In this document: positions 14,684-22,759 of the stretch, piece by piece
Layout: the number at the start of each line of letters is the position of its first letter
Position numbering within the stretch: position 1 is the stretch's first letter
Source: UBA8522 sp035528895
Lineage (GTDB): Bacteria > Acidobacteriota > Aminicenantia > Aminicenantales > UBA8522
Length of the DNA: 37,826 bases
Direction of reading: 5' to 3'
Assembly (NCBI GenBank): GCA_035528895.1
Contig: DATKXS010000094.1
Location: 1 to 37,826 of the forward strand
Made by a program: the position numbers and the translations under genes
The notes under the pieces: generated by a model
Database searches by the model: none
Told to the model about the DNA's origin: nothing
What the model saw: only the letters and a program-made list of their open reading frames with translations

Positions 14684-14698
14684 TGGCCGCCCGGCCGC

Positions 14699-15586
14699 TC
14701 AGACCAGCTTTCCCCGGGCGACCAGGACGACCCGGCCGCCCACAAGAACCTCGATCCTCCCCGCCGTCTCTCCGGCTCTTAACAGGAGCAGCGACGGCCG
14801 GCCGATCTCATGCCCCTGTTCAACCCGGATGTCGATCCGCTCCTTACCAAAAAAGCGGTGCCGGACCAGGTAGCCGGCCAGGCAGCCGTTGGCGCTTCCC
14901 GTGGCCGGGTCCTCGGCGACACCATAGCAATGGGCGAACACCCGGACATTGAGGTCGTTGCGGGCACTGTAGGGCTGGGGCGAAAAGAGAAGGAATGCCT
15001 TTCCCCGGCTGTCGGTCGTCAAGCCGGCCAGCTTTTCCGGCCGGAAGCGGCTCCGTTTGACCGCTTCCAGGGTCCTGACCGGAACGATCACGAAGGGGAT
15101 GCCGGTCGAGACCTCCTGCACCGGGAACTCCGGGAGCAGATCGTCCGGCTTCAGGTCGAGCACGGGCGCCACGCGCCGGGCGTCCATGGTCCGCCCGAAC
15201 TGGGGCTCGATCTGCCGCATCCAGAGGACGTCCGGCTTCCCCTGACGATAGCTGAAGCTCACCGGGATGGGCCCGACCTTGAGGTTGAGGACAACCTTGC
15301 GAACCGCTTCCCGGATGAGGTCCTGCTGGATGATGTAGGCGGTGCCGAGGGTGGGATGGCCGGCAAAGGGAAGCTCCGCGGTGGGCGTGAAGATGCGGAC
15401 GTCGAAGCCCCCCCGGCGCTTGGCATCTCCGATGATAAACGTTGTCTCGGAAAAATTGATTTCGCGGGCGATCTTCTGCATGGCGTCGGCAGCGAGCTCG
15501 TCGCCCCGGCGCACGACCGCCAGCTGATTGCCGGCGTACTTTTCCTCGGCAAAAACATCCACGACAGAGAACACCAGTCCCGTCAT
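14699..15586 (-). CDS. PhzF-family isomerase-like protein
   Basis: 295 residues with the PhzF/diaminopimelate-epimerase-like double fold: VVDVFAEEKYAGNQLAVV at the N terminus, INFSETTFI with the conserved catalytic Glu, FTPTAELPFAGHPTLGTAYI, and DPATGSANGCLAGYLV in the second half. PhzF itself isomerises a phenazine precursor; most relatives are of unknown function and no phenazine genes are present, so only the family is named. GGGGAGGTGAGGG before the ATG is a strong ribosome-binding site. It is the last gene of the minus-strand run starting at the ferritin-like gene near 21382. Confidence 0.88.
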   Translation of the reverse strand: MTGLVFSVVDVFAEEKYAGNQLAVVRRGDELAADAMQKIAREINFSETTFIIGDAKRRGGFDVRIFTPTAELPFAGHPTLGTAYIIQQDLIREAVRKVVLNLKVGPIPVSFSYRQGKPDVLWMRQIEPQFGRTMDARRVAPVLDLKPDDLLPEFPVQEVSTGIPFVIVPVRTLEAVKRSRFRPEKLAGLTTDSRGKAFLLFSPQPYSARNDLNVRVFAHCYGVAEDPATGSANGCLAGYLVRHRFFGKERIDIRVEQGHEIGRPSLLLLRAGETAGRIEVLVGGRVVLVARGKLV

Positions 15587-15658
15587 CCCTCACCTCCCCT
15601 GTCAGAATCCGTCATCCCGACTCCAGCAGGTCGGAGATCCGATCATTCCGAAGCGGAC

Positions 15659-15832
15659 TCAGGCGGCCTTTTTGGCCTTCTTCTTCATCGGCTGATCGCA
15701 GCAGATAAAGACGTGCTCTTCGGCGCAGCCGCAGGCCTCATCGACAACGATGCGATAGCCGCAGATCCGGCACTCATAAGCATCGCCTTTTTGGGTTTTT
15801 CGAGCCGGCTTTTTGGCGGTCTTGGATGCCAT
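15659..15832 (-). CDS. Small desulforedoxin-like protein
   Basis: A 57-residue protein found by reading the gap between the PhzF and DUF438 genes. It begins with a Lys/Ala-rich tail, then GDAYECRICGYRIVVDE, ACGCAEEHVFICCDQPMKKK and a Lys/Ala-rich end. CxxC followed about 20 residues later by CC-x-x-P-M is the iron-site pattern of desulforedoxin and of the N-terminal domain of desulfoferrodoxin. The extra C-G-C in the middle is not typical. AGGAGG lies six bases before ATG. Neighbours include rubredoxin, a rubredoxin-reductase-like enzyme and ferritin-like proteins, so a small redox carrier is plausible. Confidence 0.7.
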   Translation of the reverse strand: MASKTAKKPARKTQKGDAYECRICGYRIVVDEACGCAEEHVFICCDQPMKKKAKKAA

Positions 15833-15856
15833 CTGAAACCTCCTGTTTCGTTTGTT

Positions 15857-17071
15857 TTATTTCCAATCGAGCAGGCGCTGTTCGCCCCGGAGCTCGCGGA
15901 TGGCCGTGACGTCCTGGCTGACTTCGAGACATCCTTTGTAGTGACCCTCCCCGTCGCGAACGGCAAAGTAGCGGATCTGGATGAATCGTCCCTCCAGCTG
16001 GATCCAGAACTCGGCGACATCACGCCGGCCGGCCCGGAAGGCCTCGAGAATGCGTTTGACCATGTGAACGCTGTCCGGAGGATGGCAGTTCTGGACCTTT
16101 CGGCCGATCACGGCCGGGCTCCGGGGGAAGATTCGCTCGGCCCCGGCCGAATAATACCGGACGGTATCCGTTTCATCGACAAAAGTGACATCGGCAGGCA
16201 GATTCTTGAGCAGGAGGTTGACCTGCTCCGGCGTCAGCCCTCCCGTATCGAGCGGGAGCGAAGCAGCGGGACGATGGAGCTCCGGCAGCGGCGGAAGCTC
16301 AGCGGCCTTGACCGTCGGTTTCCATTCGGTCCCCGGCGTCACCCAGGCATAGCCGATCTCCTCCTCTCCCTTCTTCACCCGGGCCCAATCCTCGTCGTTC
16401 AGCGTCTCGAGGCTCATCGGCAGCAGGATCTTTTCCTCTTTATAGATCATGTCGGACATCATTTCCGCGAGGCGTCGGCCCACCGCGATCAGCTCGGAGG
16501 CTTTTTCCGTATCGAGCAACCCGCGGAAATCCCTCAGCATCGCCCGGATGTCGTCATGAATCGCCCACATGACCTTGGAGGGACCACCCACTCCCCTGGT
16601 CTCAAGGAGGGGAAAGAGCTGGTTCTCTTTCCTGAGGTAATGTTTTTCCACAGCGGCGAGCCTGTCCAGCGTGGATCGCAGGTCGCTCCGGAGGCTCTCG
16701 AGCCCGGCCCCGCCCTCCGCGGCTGAGAGACGATCCAGAAGACCCTTGAGTTCCTCCAGGATCTTCTCGAGCGCCCGGTTTTCCGCCGTCAGAGTGTGCA
16801 GGGGATGGCCCGGGATCGCGGCCGGCAGGGGCTGGCCCTCGAGCGACTCTTTGAAGACCTGGACGTGGACGTCACACAGCCGCTTGATCTCATCCTCGGG
16901 GAGGCCTTCCTCGATCAGATTCTGCTCCATCTCCGAGATCTCGGTCGGACTGACATCCTTGAGCAGCTCGGCAAAGCGTTTTTTCTGGTCCTCCAGTTTC
17001 CCGCCCTGGTGAAGCTCCCGGATGATGTCCTTGAGCACTTCTTGACGGGCTTCTTTCGTGTCGATTTTCAT
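15857..17071 (-). CDS. DUF438 / hemerythrin-like / PAS domain protein
   Basis: 404 residues in three parts: an N-terminal DUF438 helical domain (about 1-75, VLKDIIRELHQGGKLED, then LLKDVSPTEISEMEQNLIEEG), a hemerythrin-like HHE domain (about 95-235; HTLTAENRALEKILEEL, AVEKHYLRKENQLFPLLE, MWAIHDDIRAML, DMIYKEEKILLPM), and a PAS domain at the C terminus (about 275-400; LLKNLPADVTFVDETDTVRYYS, GCLEVSQDVT). HHE domains bind a non-haem di-iron centre and sense or carry O2 or NO. No output domain is present. The position within an oxidative-defence run suggests O2/NO sensing or iron handling. Confidence 0.9.
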   Translation of the reverse strand: MKIDTKEARQEVLKDIIRELHQGGKLEDQKKRFAELLKDVSPTEISEMEQNLIEEGLPEDEIKRLCDVHVQVFKESLEGQPLPAAIPGHPLHTLTAENRALEKILEELKGLLDRLSAAEGGAGLESLRSDLRSTLDRLAAVEKHYLRKENQLFPLLETRGVGGPSKVMWAIHDDIRAMLRDFRGLLDTEKASELIAVGRRLAEMMSDMIYKEEKILLPMSLETLNDEDWARVKKGEEEIGYAWVTPGTEWKPTVKAAELPPLPELHRPAASLPLDTGGLTPEQVNLLLKNLPADVTFVDETDTVRYYSAGAERIFPRSPAVIGRKVQNCHPPDSVHMVKRILEAFRAGRRDVAEFWIQLEGRFIQIRYFAVRDGEGHYKGCLEVSQDVTAIRELRGEQRLLDWK

Positions 17072-17109
17072 GACAAGCTCCTTCTTGATCCGCAGGGATG
17101 CGGGAAAGC

Positions 17110-18435
17110 TCAGGCCAGCTCTTTTCTCACCCTTTCGAGATCGACCACCCCCTCGAGTTCTTCGTCGACGAGGATAGAATCTTTTCTCTCCACACCCGTT
17201 GAGATGAGGCAGACCCTGGCTTCGACCGCGTCCTCGATAAGTTTGACGTAATCGAGGAAAGCGGCCGGGAGCCGCCGCCGGTCGGTGAGCTTATGGATGG
17301 GGGTTTGCCAGCCCTTCATCGTCCTATAGCGGGGGACAACATTCTCCAGAATCCATGGCTCGGTGGGAAAGGCGTCGAGCGCTTTCCCTTTGTATTCATA
17401 ACTGACACACACAGGGATCTCCTGGAAAGCATCCAGGATGTCCGGCTTGGTCAGGACGAGCTTGGTGATGCCGTTGACGCGGCAGCTGTGGGCCACGGCC
17501 ACGACATCCAGCCAGCCGCAGCGCCGAGGCCGGCCGGTGGTGGCGCCGAACTCATTGCCCCGCTCCGAGATCAGACGGCCGCGCTCATCCTGGATCTCGG
17601 TCGGGAAGGCGCCGCCGCCGACACGGGTCGTGTAGGCTTTGCCGACGCCGAGGACGAAGTCGATACAAGTCGGGCCCACACCCAAGCCCGTGGCGACTCC
17701 TCCAGCCGTGGAATTGGATGATGTGACATACGGGTAGGTGCCGTGATCGATATCCAGCAACGCGCCCTGGGCACCTTCGAACAGGACCGAACTGCCCTCG
17801 CGCATCTTCCGGTGGAGGAGCAACGAGACATCGCCGATATACCGGGTGATCTTCGAGGCATAGCCCGCGTACTCTTGAAAGACCGCCTCGAGGTCAAAGG
17901 CTGGAAGGCCGGACGCGCGGAAGAGAGCGTTTTTCTCTTCCAGGTTCACGGCGAGCTTCTGCCGGAAGATGGCGAGGTCGAGGAGGTCGCCGACGCGGAT
18001 GCCGCAACGGGCGACCTTGTCTTCATAGGCGGGTCCGATCCCCAGGCTGGTGGTACCGATCCTCCTTGAGCCTTTTCTTTCCTCGGCGATCTTTTCGGCC
18101 TGGAGATGATAAGGGAGGATGAGATGGGCATAGCGGCTGATGACCAGGCGGCCGTCGATGGCCAGATCGTGTTTTTCGAGCGTGGCCTTCTCCTCCAGAA
18201 ATGCCCGCGGACTGAAGACGACACCGTTGCCGATGACGCACAGCTTCCCCGGATGCAGGATGCCGGAGGGGATCAGGTGGAGGACGATCTTCCGGCCTCC
18301 GATGTAAACGGTATGGCCGGCGTTGTGGCCGCCCTGATAGCGGCCGATCACCTCGAATGCCGGTGTCAGCAGGTCGACGACCTTGCCCTTGCCTTCGTCT
18401 CCCCACTGGACGCCGAGAACAACAACGTTGGCCAT
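17110..18435 (-). CDS. purA: Adenylosuccinate synthetase
   Basis: 441 residues, the usual length. VVVLGVQWGDEGKGKVVDLL is the GTP-binding and catalytic N terminus, GGHNAGHTVY has the catalytic His, followed by GIGPAYEDK, FEGAQGALLDIDHGTYPYVTSSN and TTRVGGGAFPTE. It joins IMP and aspartate with GTP in AMP synthesis. No other purine gene is near, so its place between a porin and a DUF438 protein looks like simple co-transcription. Confidence 0.97.
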   Translation of the reverse strand: MANVVVLGVQWGDEGKGKVVDLLTPAFEVIGRYQGGHNAGHTVYIGGRKIVLHLIPSGILHPGKLCVIGNGVVFSPRAFLEEKATLEKHDLAIDGRLVISRYAHLILPYHLQAEKIAEERKGSRRIGTTSLGIGPAYEDKVARCGIRVGDLLDLAIFRQKLAVNLEEKNALFRASGLPAFDLEAVFQEYAGYASKITRYIGDVSLLLHRKMREGSSVLFEGAQGALLDIDHGTYPYVTSSNSTAGGVATGLGVGPTCIDFVLGVGKAYTTRVGGGAFPTEIQDERGRLISERGNEFGATTGRPRRCGWLDVVAVAHSCRVNGITKLVLTKPDILDAFQEIPVCVSYEYKGKALDAFPTEPWILENVVPRYRTMKGWQTPIHKLTDRRRLPAAFLDYVKLIEDAVEARVCLISTGVERKDSILVDEELEGVVDLERVRKELA

Positions 18436-18463
18436 GCGATTCCTTTCTCCGTCTTTCTATCGG

Positions 18464-19486
18464 TCAGAACAGAAGCGACACCTGGACTAGGAAAACATCG
18501 TTGTCGAGCTCGACCGGCTTCTCCCGGTTGAAATCGTACTCGACCTTGAGCATAAAATTGGGTTCGGGCGAGTAGACCACACCGACGGCCCAGCGGCGGA
18601 TATCCTTCGCAATACCGACAGTGATGGGGATGGGATCAAGAGGATCCCAGCCGTGATAGGGGTCGTCGTATTCAAGGGTCTGGTAGCTGGCCAGAGCCGT
18701 AAAGTCGCTCACGTTCAGCGAGGCCAGGGAAAAATGCCCCTCGGCCGTGCCCCCACCGAAGCCGGCCGGGTTATCGATATCGGCCTTGCCGTATTCGTAG
18801 AGAAGGAGAAAGCCCCGGCTGCTCCAGCTGGCGTCGGCGCCATAGAGTTTCAATTCTCTTTCGGCGGCGGCGTCGTACTTGCCCCGGTAATAAGAGCCCC
18901 CGACTTCGACACCTTCTCCCAATCCTAGAGAGATCCGTCCGCCGACGGCCTTGTTGCCGTTATTGTCCTTATAATACTGCCGGCCGTCCTGCAGGTCCCT
19001 GCCTTCGCGCAGGCCGTTTCCCAAATACGCTGCATAGCCGAAAGACCCCCATCGGCCTTCCGCCAGGACTCCGATATCCCGCCAGCTCTCCGGATAGAGG
19101 TCGGCCTGCGGCAGCGGAGCCTGGATGAAGGGATTCTGATAAGGACGGTTGGCCGTGTTGTATCTGCCGAAGGGCACGAGGTAGTACCCGAGCTTCAGCT
19201 GAAAGGTCTCCGAGGGATTGACCCCGACCCAGGCTTCCTCGATCTCCACCCGGTCCTCTGATTTGAACTGGATCTCGAAATCGTAATTGAAGATGTTCGC
19301 GGCTCGTCCGGTGAACAGCAGACCGGCCCTGACCCAGCCGAAGGTCCCGTCGGGGAAATCACTCTCTGCCTTCCCGTTCTCATACCGGGCAGACAGAAAG
19401 CCGTTCAGCTTATACTGAGAGAAGGCCGGCGGGCAGAATAGCAGGCCCATAAGAACAAGAATAAGACAGACTTGCCGGGATCTCAT
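18464..19486 (-). CDS. Outer-membrane porin, OprO/OprP-like
   Basis: 340 residues with a signal peptide (RSRQVCLILVLMGLLF, cleavage probably at AFS-QYK), then alternating beta-strand sequence rich in Tyr, Gly and Trp with segments such as YDFEIQFKSEDRVEIEEAWVG and LKLGYYLVPFGRYN, as in phosphate-selective-porin-type barrels. It ends in Phe (VQVSLLF), the outer-membrane insertion signal. The start at 19486 overlaps the stop of the upstream oxidoreductase as ATGA; an earlier in-frame ATG at 19531 would bury the signal peptide. The transported solute is unknown. Confidence 0.8.
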   Translation of the reverse strand: MRSRQVCLILVLMGLLFCPPAFSQYKLNGFLSARYENGKAESDFPDGTFGWVRAGLLFTGRAANIFNYDFEIQFKSEDRVEIEEAWVGVNPSETFQLKLGYYLVPFGRYNTANRPYQNPFIQAPLPQADLYPESWRDIGVLAEGRWGSFGYAAYLGNGLREGRDLQDGRQYYKDNNGNKAVGGRISLGLGEGVEVGGSYYRGKYDAAAERELKLYGADASWSSRGFLLLYEYGKADIDNPAGFGGGTAEGHFSLASLNVSDFTALASYQTLEYDDPYHGWDPLDPIPITVGIAKDIRRWAVGVVYSPEPNFMLKVEYDFNREKPVELDNDVFLVQVSLLF

Positions 19487-20685
19487 AGCACCGAAAAATC
19501 GAAGCTGTCGTCGAACAGGGAGGTGATCCACTGACTGATCTTGGCCTTCGCCGTTACGGCGCTGGCAATCTCGTTGACGCCCTTCTTCGTGCCCATCCAG
19601 ATGGCCCCCACCAGGGCGCCGTCCTGAAGAACGATCTTTTTATAGATTCCCTCTTCTTTCTTGAACTTCCTGACCTCCTCGAACCCTTCCCCTTCGGGAT
19701 TCACCAGGCCCACCGATGTGACCTCCAAGCCCACGACCTTGAGGGTGTTGGCCGGGACCGTTCCTTCGTACTTCTTGTCCTCTCCCATAAGATTGTAGGC
19801 GGCCGTCCGCGCCTGTTCGAAGGAGGCCGGGATGATGCCATACACTTTTCCCCGATGCTGGATGCTGTCGCCGGCGGCAAAAACTTGGGGATGGCTCGTC
19901 CGCAGCCGGTCATCCACGACCAGCCCGCGGTCCGTGGCCAGCCCGGCGTCCTGGGGGAGGCCAAGATTCGGTCGCACGCCGGCGGCAAAAACGGCCATGT
20001 CTCCGTTGACCTCATGGCCGCCCTTCAGCCTGAGCCCCTTCATCTCTCCAGCGCCGAGGATCTCTTCGGTGGCGACACCCAGGCGGATCCGGATCCCTTG
20101 ACTCTCGATCTGGCTCCGAAGGAGTGACGCTCCCTGGACGTCGAGCTGGCGAGGCAGCAAGCGGTCGAAAAATTCCACCACTTCCACCTCGGCACCGCGC
20201 GACCTGATGGCCCGCGCGATCTCGAGCCCGAGCAGACCTCCGCCGATGACGACCACCTGACGATGGCCCTGGAGGTAATCCAGGATGGCCTGGGCATCAT
20301 CCAGAGTCCGCAGGGAGAAGACGCCTCGTTTATCCGCTCCCTTGATCGGGGGGATGAACGAAGAGGACCCGTTGGCGATCAACAGCCTATCATAGGACTC
20401 GCGCCGGCCTTCCTCCAGCTCGATTTCCCGGGATCGCGGATGGATCTTGCGGACGGGAAACCCGAGCCGGATGTCGATCTTTTGGCGAACATGCCACCCC
20501 TCAGAAAAGGCAAAGACGCGCTCGTAGGGCATTTTGCCGGCGACATATTCGATGAGGTTAGGCCGTGGATAGTAAGGGTACCTCTCCTCGGCGAAAATCA
20601 GGACCTCCACCTCAGTGTCGAGTTCCCGCATTGTCTTGGCGGCCATGGTCCCGGCCAGGCCGTTCCCGATAATGACGACTTTCAT
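19483..20685 (-). CDS. FAD/NAD(P)H oxidoreductase, rubredoxin-reductase-like
   Basis: 400 residues with two dinucleotide-binding folds: VVIIGNGLAGTMAAKTM at the N terminus for FAD and VVVIGGGLLGLEIARAIRSRG (about residue 145) for NAD(P)H, then VFAAGDSI for the flavin ribityl site. There is no redox-active CxxC, which fits NADH:rubredoxin oxidoreductase and nitrite-reductase-like NADH domains. Rubredoxin is encoded 33 bases upstream and a ferritin-like protein before that, so the three could form an NADH-to-peroxide (or oxygen) chain; this is inference from order. The 3' end overlaps the porin start by four bases. Confidence 0.88.
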   Translation of the reverse strand: MKVVIIGNGLAGTMAAKTMRELDTEVEVLIFAEERYPYYPRPNLIEYVAGKMPYERVFAFSEGWHVRQKIDIRLGFPVRKIHPRSREIELEEGRRESYDRLLIANGSSSFIPPIKGADKRGVFSLRTLDDAQAILDYLQGHRQVVVIGGGLLGLEIARAIRSRGAEVEVVEFFDRLLPRQLDVQGASLLRSQIESQGIRIRLGVATEEILGAGEMKGLRLKGGHEVNGDMAVFAAGVRPNLGLPQDAGLATDRGLVVDDRLRTSHPQVFAAGDSIQHRGKVYGIIPASFEQARTAAYNLMGEDKKYEGTVPANTLKVVGLEVTSVGLVNPEGEGFEEVRKFKKEEGIYKKIVLQDGALVGAIWMGTKKGVNEIASAVTAKAKISQWITSLFDDSFDFSVL

Positions 20686-20718
20686 CCGAACCCCATGATC
20701 CCCGCGGTCAGCGAACGC

Positions 20719-20880
20719 TCAGGAGAGCTTCTGGAAAAATTCTTTGCCCACGCCGCACTGAGGACAAACCCAGTCGTCGGGGAGTTCCTCGAACGGGGTT
20801 CCCGGAGCGACGCCGTTATCGGGGTCTCCCTTCTCGGGATCGTAGATGTAGCCACAGGCCTGGCATTCCCATTTTTCCAT
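20719..20880 (-). CDS. Rubredoxin
   Basis: 53 residues: MEKWECQACGYIYDPEKG, DNGVAPGTPFEELPDDW and CPQCGVGKEFF give the rubredoxin Cys set C6, C9, C39 and C42 binding one iron. Length and spacing are exactly typical. AAGGAG lies eight bases before the ATG, which fixes the start; the much longer open frame upstream of it is antisense-type background. It lies between the ferritin-like and rubredoxin-reductase-like genes and probably shuttles electrons between their products. Confidence 0.96.
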   Translation of the reverse strand: MEKWECQACGYIYDPEKGDPDNGVAPGTPFEELPDDWVCPQCGVGKEFFQKLS

Positions 20881-20929
20881 GTCGTGTCTCCTTGCTGGAT
20901 ATCGATCACAAGATGCCCGGGGAGGCGGC

Positions 20930-21382
20930 TCAGTCCTCCCAGAGGACATGCTTTTCGTACTCGAGTTCGAGGCGCAGCTTATGGGCTTTCTCCTGCTTGG
21001 CCAGGAATTCGAACAGCGCCTTATGGTCCTTGGCCGAGGATCTCTTGGCGAGATCGGAATAGAGCTCGGCGGCCTTTTTTTCTTTTTTGGCCGCAAAGAT
21101 CAGGAGGTCCTGGAAATTCATGTCCGGGGTGAGCGGCTCTTCGACCAGATAATCACTGATCATCAGGTCCTTCAAGTTTTTGGAAGCGGCCGCCTCGATC
21201 TTGAGCTTGGTCAGCCCCTGAAGGATCTTCTTGTGGTTCCTCTCCTCCTGCTGGAGATCGGCCAAAAGCCTCTTGGCGGCTTCTTCCTTGGCGATCGCCC
21301 GCAGCTTGCCGTAGTTCCTGGCGGCTTCCTCTTCGCGCTGGATGGCGAAGTTCACGACATCCTTGAGATTTCCGAACTTCAT
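20930..21382 (-). CDS. Ferritin-like (rubrerythrin-type) di-iron protein
   Basis: 150 residues with two Glu...ExxH pairs: QREEEAARNYGKL, LQQEERNHKKIL, KKEKKAAELYSDL and AKQEKAHKLRLE. No rubredoxin domain, but rubredoxin is the next gene. AGGAGG precedes the ATG closely. It is the first gene after a consensus promoter (21455-21482), so this run is likely to be expressed strongly. Peroxide reductase or iron-handling roles are both possible. Confidence 0.8.
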   Translation of the reverse strand: MKFGNLKDVVNFAIQREEEAARNYGKLRAIAKEEAAKRLLADLQQEERNHKKILQGLTKLKIEAAASKNLKDLMISDYLVEEPLTPDMNFQDLLIFAAKKEKKAAELYSDLAKRSSAKDHKALFEFLAKQEKAHKLRLELEYEKHVLWED

Positions 21383-21454
21383 GACCTGATTCCTCCTCTC
21401 AGAATGTCCGGCTCGGTCCGGGCCGGCGACTCCTGGTGGAGAACAGCATTAGCA

Positions 21455-21482
21455 ATTATAACGAATGCCCCGATTCTGTCAA
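21455..21482 (-). promoter_or_regulatory. Consensus sigma-70 promoter of the ferritin-like/rubredoxin run
   Basis: Minus strand: TTGACA (21477-21482), 16 bases, TATAAT (21455-21460); both hexamers are perfect. The -35 overlaps the stop codon of mutM. Predicted start near 21448, leader about 66 bases. It is one of the two best promoters in the window. Confidence 0.75.
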
Positions 21483-22306
21483 ACTCGGCGGCGCTGGCAG
21501 CGGGGGCAGAAATGCGTGCTCCTCCCGGAGAGACGGATGCGCCTGAGCCGGCCCCCGCAGCGCCGGCAGGGTTCCCCTTCCCGTCCATAAACCCGCAGGC
21601 GATTCTGGAACAACCCCTCGAGCCCGAGGCCGTCCCGGAAGTCGCGCACCGTCGTGCCCTTGTAGGCGATCGCCTCGTCAAGAACTTTAGAAACAGCGGC
21701 ATGGAGTCTTTCCAGGCGGCGGCGGCCCAGGCGTGAGACATCCGTTCGGGGATGAAGACCGGCTTCGTAGAGGATCTCGTCAGCATAGATATTGCCGATG
21801 CCCGCGAGCACCCGCTGGTTGAGGAGGAGACCCTTGAGCCGGCCGCGACGGCCCTGGAGCCGCTCGAGGAAAGCGTTCCTGACAAGCCCCAGCGGCTCCG
21901 GACCGAGAAGGCTGAGCTCCCGGGTCCGTTCCGCGTCGGCCGTCCGCACGGCCCGGATGAACCCGAACTTCCGCACATCCCGGAAGCGGAGTTCCCGTGG
22001 CGATCTCCTGAAACACAGGACGAAATGGGTATGCTTATCGGGAGGGGCGTTTCGGCCGCAGAAGATGAGCTGGCCGGTCATCTTGAGATGGACGATGAGA
22101 GTCAGCCCGCCGGAGAAATCCACCAGGATCATTTTGCCGCGCCGGCGCAGGCCGCTGACCTGACGACCGATCAGCTTCTCGAGCGGAAAATGCACCGGGT
22201 CTCGGACGATCGGCGGAAACAGCAAACAGACGGATCGGACCTGGAGGCCGCAGAGATGCGGACGGAGGCAGCGGACGATCGTTTCGACTTCCGGGAGCTC
22301 GGGCAT
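21479..22306 (-). CDS. mutM: Formamidopyrimidine-DNA glycosylase
   Basis: 275 residues starting MPELPEVETIVRCL, the family N terminus in which Pro1 of the mature protein is the nucleophile and Glu2 the acid. RRGKMILVDF holds the conserved Lys, GIGNIYADEILYEAGLHP is the helix-two-turn-helix, and the C-terminal zinc finger is CRRCG ... FCPRCQ. It excises 8-oxoguanine and ring-opened purines. The start at 22306 is fixed by the need for Pro2-Glu3; the longer frame runs into the inverted-repeat element. That element starts about 30 bases upstream and may have displaced the original promoter. Confidence 0.95.
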   Translation of the reverse strand: MPELPEVETIVRCLRPHLCGLQVRSVCLLFPPIVRDPVHFPLEKLIGRQVSGLRRRGKMILVDFSGGLTLIVHLKMTGQLIFCGRNAPPDKHTHFVLCFRRSPRELRFRDVRKFGFIRAVRTADAERTRELSLLGPEPLGLVRNAFLERLQGRRGRLKGLLLNQRVLAGIGNIYADEILYEAGLHPRTDVSRLGRRRLERLHAAVSKVLDEAIAYKGTTVRDFRDGLGLEGLFQNRLRVYGREGEPCRRCGGRLRRIRLSGRSTHFCPRCQRRRV

Positions 22307-22336
22307 CAGTTCGTATATTACTCCCTTTAGGTGATG

Positions 22337-22664
22337 AATAACTTGGGAATGGAGAAGCGACCTCGAAGGTTCAGCCTTCCCGAGGCGTTTTTCGAGGGAA
22401 GCTGCTCTGGCAGCCGGGAGGACTGTTGGCAACAAACTGGATCCGAAACGTCCCCAAGACTCTGTTTGAATTTCATTAACCGCCCCTTCCCCTTTTTGGA
22501 TATTAAGGGGCGCGCGCAGCTTGGTATCTCCTTACCTTTTTTCCGGAGACACCTTTCAAGAATTTGCTTTAATTTCATTAATCCCCCCCGCCCCCTTGGA
22601 GAATCAAGGGGGATACAGGTTGATGGCTCCGGAAAGGTCGGAGCGCTGACATTCCCAAGTTATT
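22337..22664. repeat. Inverted-repeat intergenic element, copy 2
   Basis: Ends are a perfect 15-base inverted repeat: AATAACTTGGGAATG at 22337-22351 pairs with 22650-22664. Bases 22340-22426 are identical to copy 1 (3522-3608) save one C/T change at 22372, and the right end is shared too. The interior differs: it holds two C/G-rich palindromic units, at about 22470-22512 and 22571-22634, each with TTTCATTAA then a C-run and a matching G-run. It lies between divergent mutM and the small membrane-protein gene. No coding potential is credible. Confidence 0.75.
22578..22634. repeat. Dispersed C/G-rich palindromic repeat, copy 2 (inside element copy 2)
   Basis: This stretch is the approximate reverse complement of 962-1019: the TTAATCCCCC end, the CCCCCTTGGAGAATCAAGGGGG hairpin in reverse sense and a CTCCGGAA end all recur. 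The hairpin stem is about seven base pairs. A diverged unit of the same type lies about 100 bases upstream in the same element. Confidence 0.55.
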
Positions 22665-22713
22665 TAGTGTGTTCATCTCGAAGGCGGATATACTCCCTAT
22701 TGTTTCATTATAC

Positions 22714-22742
22714 TTGATTTGCCTCCCCGTTTCCTTTATGAT
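22714..22742 (+). promoter_or_regulatory. Promoter before small membrane-protein genes
   Basis: TTGATT, 17 bases, TATGAT. Predicted start near 22749, so the leader to the ATG at 22760 is only about 11 bases, which agrees with the lack of a clear ribosome-binding site there. Confidence 0.4.
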
Positions 22743-22759
22743 TCTTAGCTTTGAAGTCC

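Noticed and set aside
14810..16726. A 638-codon plus-strand frame across the phzF, desulforedoxin-like and DUF438 genes
   Set aside because: It runs antisense through three well-supported genes, has no recognisable domain and no ribosome-binding site.
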